Assembly (NCBI GenBank): GCA_025966445.1
Contig: JAICRP010000003.1
Span: forward strand, 1 to 37,297
Source: Nocardioides sp.
GTDB lineage: Bacteria > Actinomycetota > Actinomycetes > Propionibacteriales > Nocardioidaceae
Direction: 5' to 3'
DNA length: 37,297 nt
Part shown: in pieces, positions 32,329-37,297 of the stretch
Layout of the letters: each line of letters opens with the position of its first letter
Position numbering within the stretch: position 1 is the stretch's first letter
Translations under genes and position numbers: made by a program
Notes under the pieces: model-generated
What the model saw: the letters and a program-made list of their open reading frames with translations, nothing else
Told to the model about the DNA's origin: nothing
The model's database searches: none

Positions 32329-35298
32329 GTGAACTGGGTCCTGGTCATCGGCCTGCTGATGAACGTGATCGCGCTGCCGATCGTCGCCCGGCGGGTCGTG
32401 TTCCTGAACCGGCTGATCACCTCCGGGCAGCCGGCGCCCGGACGGGTCGAGGGCGTCACCGGACGCCTGGGCGCCGCGGCGAAGCGCCAGGTCGTGGAGG
32501 TCTTCGGCCAGAAGAAGCTGCTGAAGTGGAGCCTCCCGGGGGCCGCTCACTTCTTCGTGTTCTGGGCCTTCCTGATCCTCGGCACCGTCTACATCGAGGC
32601 ATACGGCGCGCTGTTCAACCCGGACTTCGCGATCCCGGTGATCGGCCATTGGCCCGTGCTCGGGTTCTTGCAGGACTTCATCGCGCTGATGGCGCTCGCG
32701 GGCATCATCACCTTCGCGATCATCCGGCTGCGCAACTCGCCCGAGCGGCTCGGTCGCCGGTCGCGCTTCAAGGGCTCGCACCTCACGGGTGCCTGGGTCG
32801 TGCTGTTCATGATCTTCAACGTCATCTGGACGCTGTTCCTGTTCCGCGGCGCGGCCTCGGCGCTGGGCAACCTGCCCTACGAGAGCGGCGCGTTCGTGTC
32901 GATCGGCATCGGGAACCTGCTCGACGGGCTCAGTCACCAGACGCTGGAGGTCCTGGAGGGCATCGGCCTGCTGCTGCACATCGGCGTCATGCTGGTGTTC
33001 CTCGTCATCGTCGTGCACTCCAAGCACCTCCACATCTTCGTCGCCCCGCTCAACGTGATGTTCGGTCGCCAGCCGGTGGCCCTCGGCGCGGCGGTGCCGA
33101 TGATGTCGGCCGGCAAGCCGGTCACCATGGAGGACCTCGAGGAGCTCGACGAGGACGCCAAGCTCGGGGTCGGCGCGGTCGAGGACTTCACCTGGAAGGG
33201 CCTGCTCGACTTCGCGACCTGCACCGAGTGCGGCCGCTGCCAGTCCCAGTGCCCGGCGTGGAACACCGAGAAGCCGCTCTCCCCGAAGATGCTGATCCTC
33301 GACCTGCGCGACCACGCGTTCGCCAAGGCGCCGTACATCCTGGCCGACGAGTCCGCCCGCGACGGGCTCTCGGACGCGGTGAAGACGGAGGCCGCGCGTC
33401 CGCTCATCGCCGACGAGGCGTCGTACGGCGTCATCGACCCCGACGTCCTGTGGTCCTGCACCAACTGCGGCGCGTGCGTCAACCAGTGCCCGGTCGACAT
33501 CGAGCACGTCGACCACATCATCGACATGCGCCGCTACCAGGTGCTCGTCGAGAACAACTTCCCGGCCGAGCTGAGCCAGCTGTTCCGCGGCCTCGAGGGC
33601 AAGGGCAACCCGTGGAACATGTCGCCGACGATGCGGATGGACTGGGCCAAGGGCCTGGACTTCGACGTGCCGGTGGTCGGCGAGGACCTCGAGTCGCTGG
33701 AGTCGGTCGACTGGCTGTTCTGGGTCGGCTGCGCGGGGGCGTACGAGGACCGCGCCAAGAAGACGACGCGCGCCGTGGCCGAGCTGCTCAACATGGCCGG
33801 CATCTCGTTCGGCGTGCTGGGCAACGGCGAGACGTGCACCGGCGACGCCGCGCGCCGCGCCGGCAACGAGTTCGTCTACCAGGGACTCGCGCAGCAGAAC
33901 GTCGCCACCCTCACCGAGGCGAGGGTCAAGCAGGTCGTCACCACGTGCGCGCACTGCTTCAACACCCTCAAGAACGAGTACCGCGACTTCGGGCTCGAGC
34001 TCGAGGTCGTGCACCACACCCAGCTGCTGAACCGGCTGGTGCGCGACGGCAGGCTGACGCCGGTCGCCGACGGGGCGGGCGCCGCGAGGCGCTCGATCAC
34101 CTACCACGACCCGTGCTTCCTCGGCCGGCACAACCAGGTGTACAGCCCGCCGCGCGAGCTGCTCCAGGTGCTGCCCGGCGCCGAGTACGTCGAGATGGAG
34201 CGGTCCGCCGAACGGTCCTTCTGCTGCGGCGCCGGCGGCGCCCGCATGTGGATGGAGGAGCGGATCGGCGAGCGGATCAACGAGAACCGCACGCGCGAGG
34301 CCGTCGCCACCGGCGCCGACCAGATCGCCGTCGGCTGCCCGTTCTGCCGGGTCATGCTCGACGACGGGCTGACCTCGGCGCAGAGCAAGGGCGAGGCCGG
34401 CGAGGCGGTCGAGGTGCTCGACGTGGCCCAGATGCTGCTCGCCTCGGTGAAGGGCGTCTCGGCGACCCGGGCGAGAGCCGGTGTCGGGTCTGGCGCCGGT
34501 ACGGCGCCCGGTCCCGCCGCACCGCCCGCCGCCGGCGAGTCCGACTCCTCGCCGACCCCCGGTGAGCCACCGAGCGAACCGCCGGCCGCCCCGGCCGCGA
34601 CGGCCGGCGGCTCGCTGTTCGACGACGGCGGCGGCTCGTTGTTCGGCGATGCCGAGGAGCAGGCCGACATGCCCCAGGCCACCGAGGCGAAGTCCGAGGT
34701 GGAAGGTACCCAGCACGCCGAGGGCAAGCTGGGCGACTCCCTGCTCGGCGACGGGGCGTCGCTCTTCGACACCCCGGTCGAGGAGGAGGAGGAGGCGGCC
34801 CGGCCCGAGCCCGCGACGGTCGAGCCCGCGGCCACCGCGGCGGTCGGCAGCACCATCCCCGAGGGGACCTCGCTCTTCGACGTCGGCGACGAGGAGCCGG
34901 AGCCCGCGAAGGTCGCGCCGCCGCCGGAGCAGTCGTCGGAGCAGTCGTCGGAGCCCGCACTGGGCAGCGAGATCCCCGAGGGCACCTCGCTCTTCGACCT
35001 CGGCGAGCCGGAGCCAGGACCAGCACCGGCCGCCCCGGCCGCGCCTGCGGCCGACTGGGAGGTCGGCGACGACATCCCCGAGGGGCAGTCGCTCTTCGAC
35101 GTCAACCGTCCCGACCCGGTCGAGCTCAGCCGGCAGGCCACTCCGGCCGCCTCGGAGGACCCCGAGACCATCCTGGACGCCGACGACGAGCCGGAGGCGG
35201 AGCCGGCGCAGAAGCCGAAGCCTGCGCCCAGCGGCGAGACCCACACGCCCCGGACCGACGCCGACATCAACCAGGGCGGGTCCTTGTTCGACCTGTGA
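32329..35298 (+). CDS. etfD: EtfD-like membrane Fe-S oxidoreductase with repetitive tail
   Basis: 989 residues from the GTG at 32329, with GGGAG upstream. N-terminal membrane part (about residues 1-240) has four to six helices in the nitrate reductase gamma/HdrE style, then two 4Fe-4S sites: CTECGRCQSQCPAW (about 298) and CTNCGACVNQCPVD (about 377). Two CCG domains follow: CAHCFNTLKNEY, HDPCFLGRHNQVY, FCCGAGGARMW and CPFCRVMLDDG. This is the layout of mycobacterial EtfD, which passes electrons from ETF (fatty acyl-CoA oxidation) to menaquinone. Residues about 700-989 are a Pro/Ala/Glu-rich disordered tail with seven SLFD-type motifs (see 34612-35298). Located in the cytoplasmic membrane. The core call is strong, the tail function unknown. 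Confidence 0.88.
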   Translation: MNWVLVIGLLMNVIALPIVARRVVFLNRLITSGQPAPGRVEGVTGRLGAAAKRQVVEVFGQKKLLKWSLPGAAHFFVFWAFLILGTVYIEAYGALFNPDFAIPVIGHWPVLGFLQDFIALMALAGIITFAIIRLRNSPERLGRRSRFKGSHLTGAWVVLFMIFNVIWTLFLFRGAASALGNLPYESGAFVSIGIGNLLDGLSHQTLEVLEGIGLLLHIGVMLVFLVIVVHSKHLHIFVAPLNVMFGRQPVALGAAVPMMSAGKPVTMEDLEELDEDAKLGVGAVEDFTWKGLLDFATCTECGRCQSQCPAWNTEKPLSPKMLILDLRDHAFAKAPYILADESARDGLSDAVKTEAARPLIADEASYGVIDPDVLWSCTNCGACVNQCPVDIEHVDHIIDMRRYQVLVENNFPAELSQLFRGLEGKGNPWNMSPTMRMDWAKGLDFDVPVVGEDLESLESVDWLFWVGCAGAYEDRAKKTTRAVAELLNMAGISFGVLGNGETCTGDAARRAGNEFVYQGLAQQNVATLTEARVKQVVTTCAHCFNTLKNEYRDFGLELEVVHHTQLLNRLVRDGRLTPVADGAGAARRSITYHDPCFLGRHNQVYSPPRELLQVLPGAEYVEMERSAERSFCCGAGGARMWMEERIGERINENRTREAVATGADQIAVGCPFCRVMLDDGLTSAQSKGEAGEAVEVLDVAQMLLASVKGVSATRARAGVGSGAGTAPGPAAPPAAGESDSSPTPGEPPSEPPAAPAATAGGSLFDDGGGSLFGDAEEQADMPQATEAKSEVEGTQHAEGKLGDSLLGDGASLFDTPVEEEEEAARPEPATVEPAATAAVGSTIPEGTSLFDVGDEEPEPAKVAPPPEQSSEQSSEPALGSEIPEGTSLFDLGEPEPGPAPAAPAAPAADWEVGDDIPEGQSLFDVNRPDPVELSRQATPAASEDPETILDADDEPEAEPAQKPKPAPSGETHTPRTDADINQGGSLFDL
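34612..35298 (+). repeat. SLFD short-motif repeats in the EtfD tail
   Basis: The tail from about residue 762 repeats a short motif: GGSLFDDG, GGSLFGDA, GASLFDTP, EGTSLFDVG, EGTSLFDLG, EGQSLFDVN and finally GGSLFDL at the very C-terminus. Three copies carry IPEG before SLFD. Spacing in the later part is about 35-40 residues, with Pro/Ala/Glu linkers. It looks like a string of docking motifs. Confidence 0.75.
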
Positions 35299-35327
35299 CA
35301 CCCGTGCTGACCTGGGCAAACGCGGAT

Positions 35328-35389
35328 TGACATCATCTGACGCCGAAATGACGTCATCAATGCCTTGACATGACATCACGGTGGTGTCA
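35328..35389. promoter_or_regulatory. Operator array and leaderless promoter of the RHH gene
   Basis: TGAC-type half-sites line the promoter: TGACATCA at 35328, TGACG at 35338, TGACGTCA at 35349, TGACA at 35366, TGACATCA at 35371 and TGTCA at 35385. The full octamers are 21 and 22 bp apart, two helical turns. A TTGACA at 35365-35370 followed 17 bp later by CATGCT fits a -35/-10 pair whose transcript would begin about at the ATG at 35401. Overlap with the -35 fits repression. Confidence 0.65.
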
Positions 35390-35400
35390 TGCTGATGCCC

Positions 35401-35940
35401 ATGGACATCACCCCCTACGTCGACTCCCTCAAGCGGGACCTGCTGGCCGCCGCCGAGGGCGCCGGGCCAGAGGCGCGGCAGGTCGCGGAGCGACTCAGCT
35501 ACGCGATCGACCCGGCCGCCCGGCTGGCGCTGATGGAGGCCATCTCGCAGGCCGCCGCCGAGATCACGGCCGAGCTGCCCAGCGGCGGCGTCGACGTGCG
35601 GCTCGACGGTCGTGACCTCGACTTCGTCGTCCACGCGCCCAGCACCGTCCCGGCCCCGCCTGCTCCCCCCGCCCCGCCGATGCTCGGCGAGGACGACGAG
35701 GAGGGCGGCCTGGCCCGGATCACGCTGCGGATCCCCGAGTCCGTCAAGACCAAGGCCGAGGACGCCGCGGCGAAGTCCGGCCAGTCCCTCAACACCTGGC
35801 TGGTCAACGTCGTCCGAGCCGCGACCCGCGACGGCGCGATCAACGTCGACATCGACCTCTCGAGCATCCCGTTCTTCGGCAACGACCCCTTCGGGGGAGG
35901 CAAGCAGCGCGGCAACCGCCGCATGACCGGCTGGGTCTGA
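35401..35940 (+). CDS. Ribbon-helix-helix (HicB/Arc-like) DNA-binding protein
   Basis: 179 residues from the ATG at 35401 (MDITPYVDSLKRDLLAAAEG). Upstream in-frame ATGs at 35389 and 35395 exist but overlap the probable -10 box. The N-terminal 80 residues are a helical plus beta region of unknown type. Residues about 100-140 (LARITLRIPESVKTKAEDAA and SGQSLNTWLVNVVRAATRD) form a MetJ/Arc/HicB RHH motif: one strand and two helices. The end INVDIDLSSIPFFGNDPFGG is unusual. RHH proteins bind tandem short sites, so it probably binds the array just upstream and represses itself. No toxin gene lies next to it; a GSGD-repeat protein follows after 77 bp. Confidence 0.85.
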   Translation: MDITPYVDSLKRDLLAAAEGAGPEARQVAERLSYAIDPAARLALMEAISQAAAEITAELPSGGVDVRLDGRDLDFVVHAPSTVPAPPAPPAPPMLGEDDEEGGLARITLRIPESVKTKAEDAAAKSGQSLNTWLVNVVRAATRDGAINVDIDLSSIPFFGNDPFGGGKQRGNRRMTGWV

Positions 35941-36017
35941 CCGGACCCGCACCCCACCACCCCTCTCAGGGACGGCCACCGGCCGGTCCCGCGGACGAAC
36001 ACACCCAGGAGACAGTC

Positions 36018-36845
36018 ATGAGCAGCTACGAGTTCGAGACCCACGAGCCCGTCGACCTGTACGTCGAGCTCGGCAAGGGCGAGGTCGAGGTCACCGCCAC
36101 CGACACCACCGCCACCACCGTCGAGGTCGAGGGCCGCGACCCCGAGCGCGTCGAGGTCCGTCAGGACGGCCGGCAGATCAGCGTGATCGGCCCCAAGGGC
36201 AACCGCGGCGGGTTCTTCGGCGGCGAGCAGGCGTACACCGTCACGATCAGCCTCCCGATCCACAGCAACGCGGTCCTCAAGACCGGCAGCGCCGACATCG
36301 CCCTCGACGGCACGTTCGGCCACGGCCAGGTCAAGAGCGGCTCCGGCGACTGCCGGCTCGACACGTTCGACGGCCCGCTGATCGTCGAGACGGGCTCCGG
36401 CGACATCGTGCTCACCCGGGCCGGCGCCGAGCTCCGCGTCAAGAGCGGCTCCGGCGACGTCGACGTGGCCCACGCCGAGGGCACCCTCTCGGTGTCGACC
36501 GGCTCCGGCGACGTCGAGATCGGGACGACGAACGGCCAGGCGGTCGTGAAGACCGGCTCCGGCGACCTCGAGATCGGCCACGCCGGCGACGGCGTCTCGA
36601 TGAGCACCGGCAGCGGCGACATGAAGATCGGCTCCGCTACCCGGGGCAAGTTCAACGCCAAGGGTGCCTCGGGCGACGTGATGATCGGCATCCCTGCTGG
36701 CATCCCGGTCTGGACCGACGTGACCACCGTCAGCGGCTCGATCCACTCCGACCTGCGCGGCGCCGGCCAGCCCGAACCGGGCGCCGACTACGTCGAGCTG
36801 CGGGCCAAGACCGTCAGCGGAGACATCGAGCTCCGCGAAGTCTGA
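36018..36845 (+). CDS. DUF4097-type GSGD-repeat beta protein
   Basis: 275 residues; AGGAGA lies 6-11 nt before the ATG at 36018. After an N-terminal beta region (YEFETHEPVDLYVELGKGEV), seven to nine repeats of about 19 residues follow, each with (K/S/E)(T/S)GSGD then a hydrophobic-x-hydrophobic strand: KSGSGDCRL, ETGSGDIVL, KSGSGDVDV, STGSGDVEI, KTGSGDLEI, STGSGDMKI, KGASGDVMI. This is the DUF4097 beta-strand repeat family, probably a beta-solenoid adhesin or scaffold. No signal peptide or membrane segment. It follows the RHH gene and precedes a 50-residue gene, and the three likely form an operon. Confidence 0.85.
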   Translation: MSSYEFETHEPVDLYVELGKGEVEVTATDTTATTVEVEGRDPERVEVRQDGRQISVIGPKGNRGGFFGGEQAYTVTISLPIHSNAVLKTGSADIALDGTFGHGQVKSGSGDCRLDTFDGPLIVETGSGDIVLTRAGAELRVKSGSGDVDVAHAEGTLSVSTGSGDVEIGTTNGQAVVKTGSGDLEIGHAGDGVSMSTGSGDMKIGSATRGKFNAKGASGDVMIGIPAGIPVWTDVTTVSGSIHSDLRGAGQPEPGADYVELRAKTVSGDIELREV

Positions 36846-36888
36846 TCCACCACCAACCGTCCATCACCAACTCCAAGGGAGCACCGCC

Positions 36889-37041
36889 ATGAACGACAAC
36901 ACCTACCTCAACGAGCAGCTCACCCACCACCTCATCCGCGAGCGGGTCGCCCGCGCCTCCGAGCCGCACCTCCACACCGGCTCGCGCCGGCACCGCGTCG
37001 CCGAGGGTCTGCACCGCCTGGCGGAGCGCATCGAGAAGTGA
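36889..37041 (+). CDS. Small basic protein, 50 residues
   Basis: ATG at 36889 with AAGGGAG 8 nt upstream; reads to TGA at 37039. The sequence is helical and Arg/His-rich (LNEQLTHHLIRERVARASE, then HRVAEGLHRLAERIEK), which suggests a small amphipathic or DNA/membrane-associated protein. No family recognised. It lies 43 bp after the GSGD-repeat gene, with the palindromic terminator immediately downstream, so it is the last gene of that operon. Confidence 0.7.
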   Translation: MNDNTYLNEQLTHHLIRERVARASEPHLHTGSRRHRVAEGLHRLAERIEK

Positions 37042-37052
37042 CGCCGCCCCTC

Positions 37053-37116
37053 CACCCCCACAACGTCAGACGAACCGTGGCCCGTACGCCACGGTTCGTC
37101 TGACGTTGTGGGGGTG
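37053..37116. terminator. 28-bp-arm perfect palindrome, bidirectional terminator
   Basis: Two perfect 28-bp arms (37053-37080 and 37089-37116) around an 8-nt loop CCCGTACG. The arm holds CACAACGTCAGACGAACC. It lies between the small gene ending at 37041 and dcd ending at 37119 from the other side, the place expected for a bidirectional terminator. It shares ACAACGTCA(T/G)ACG and GTTCGT(A/C)TGACGT with the palindrome at 19862-19905, so both belong to one dispersed repeat family. Confidence 0.85.
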
Positions 37117-37118
37117 CT

Positions 37119-37297
37119 TCAGCGTTCGGAGATGTCGGTGCGGTGGAAGTTCTGGAACGACCGTGAGGGCGTCGGGCCGCGCTGGCCCTGGTAGCGGGAG
37201 CCGTACTTCTCCGAGCCGTAGGGATGGTCGGACGGCGACGACAGCCGGAAGAAGCAGAACTGGCCGATCTTCATCCCCGGGTAGAGCTTGATCGGCA
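37119..37297 (-). CDS. dcd: dCTP deaminase, C-terminal part
   Basis: The last 59 codons of dCTP deaminase, which makes dUTP (or dUMP in bifunctional forms) from dCTP for thymidylate synthesis. Read on the minus strand: [20 protein letters not shown], then [20 protein letters not shown], the conserved C-terminal segment with the nucleotide-contacting Tyr/Gln/Gly residues, then HRTDISER and stop. The 5' end lies outside the right edge. The terminator at 37053-37116 lies just beyond its stop. Confidence 0.93.
   Translation of the reverse strand, partial: PIKLYPGMKIGQFCFFRLSSPSDHPYGSEKYGSRYQGQRGPTPSRSFQNFHRTDISER

Noticed and set aside
35349-35356. TGACGTCA read as a eukaryote-like CRE site
   Set aside because: This is a bacterial sequence; the octamer is one of a phased set best explained as RHH operator half-sites.
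32323-35979. A very long open frame on the minus strand opposite the EtfD gene
   Set aside because: It is a high-GC shadow: the translation is low-complexity Arg/Gly/Val/Asp text without motifs, while the plus strand encodes a clear Fe-S protein.
35401-36845. HicAB toxin-antitoxin system
   Set aside because: Only an RHH (HicB-like) domain is seen; no HicA dsRNA-binding toxin is encoded on either side.
1-37297. tRNA, rRNA, CRISPR array, insertion sequence or prophage
   Set aside because: None could be recognised by reading both strands; there are no regularly spaced repeats or transposase motifs.

Overview
The window is GC-rich actinobacterial chromosome. Dense gene packing, frequent GTG starts, 4-bp GTGA/ATGA gene overlaps and the gene set (EtfD-type Fe-S oxidoreductase, actinobacterial hut genes, Mcl-type lyases) suggest a member of the Nocardioidaceae such as Nocardioides; that placement is inference from style and gene content. 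I see no phage, insertion sequence, CRISPR, rRNA or tRNA gene, and no gene-free stretch longer than about 300 bases.

Layout. Positions 1-2812: the proximal part of a histidine-catabolism operon on the minus strand (an M20-family allantoate/carbamoyl hydrolase, then hutF running off the left edge), with a nitroreductase starting 10 bp away on the other strand. 2960-9711: an acyl-CoA ligase, a secreted beta-propeller protein, and a LuxR regulator / M20 peptidase / MFS transporter / small membrane protein run. 9766-9891: a truncated SigE-like sigma factor remnant. 9990-12745: a DUF1992 protein and a large secreted CHAP protein with four copies of a Cys-containing repeat. 12911-14877: two overlapping malyl-CoA/citramalyl-CoA lyase-family genes. 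14888-19902: a small acidic protein, two membrane proteins (one with a spermidine-synthase-like domain), arginase and a beta-fructosidase-like glycosidase. 19921-23713: a uridine-kinase-like protein, small membrane proteins, and a translationally coupled pair of a putative Pol-beta-superfamily nucleotidyltransferase and a DEDDh 3'-5' exonuclease. 23720-27802: hutU-hutH diverging from an IclR regulator. 27860-35298: a secreted PKD-like protein, a glutamine-synthetase-like enzyme diverging from an amidohydrolase (the two halves of fungal/plant FluG), and an EtfD-like electron transfer protein with a repetitive tail. 35401-37041: a ribbon-helix-helix protein, a GSGD-repeat (DUF4097-type) protein and a 50-residue protein, preceded by a helically phased operator array. 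37119 to the end: the 3' end of dcd.

Themes. Histidine degradation is split over two loci about 21 kb apart. A 16-bp dyad in the hutH-iclR gap recurs, 14/16 identical in the reverse orientation, in front of the acyl-CoA ligase, so the IclR protein may control both places. Nitrogen metabolism recurs (hut, arginase, GS-like/amidohydrolase pair, allantoate-type hydrolase). Two large palindromes of one sequence family sit between convergent genes and probably end transcription on both sides. A third kind of palindrome appears to have been inserted in frame within hutF.

The strongest candidate for an undescribed system is the nucleotidyltransferase-exonuclease pair at 21260-23118. Next are the RHH/GSGD-repeat operon, the four-repeat CHAP protein and the palindrome inside hutF. 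All function calls rest on motifs read by eye; no database search was possible.
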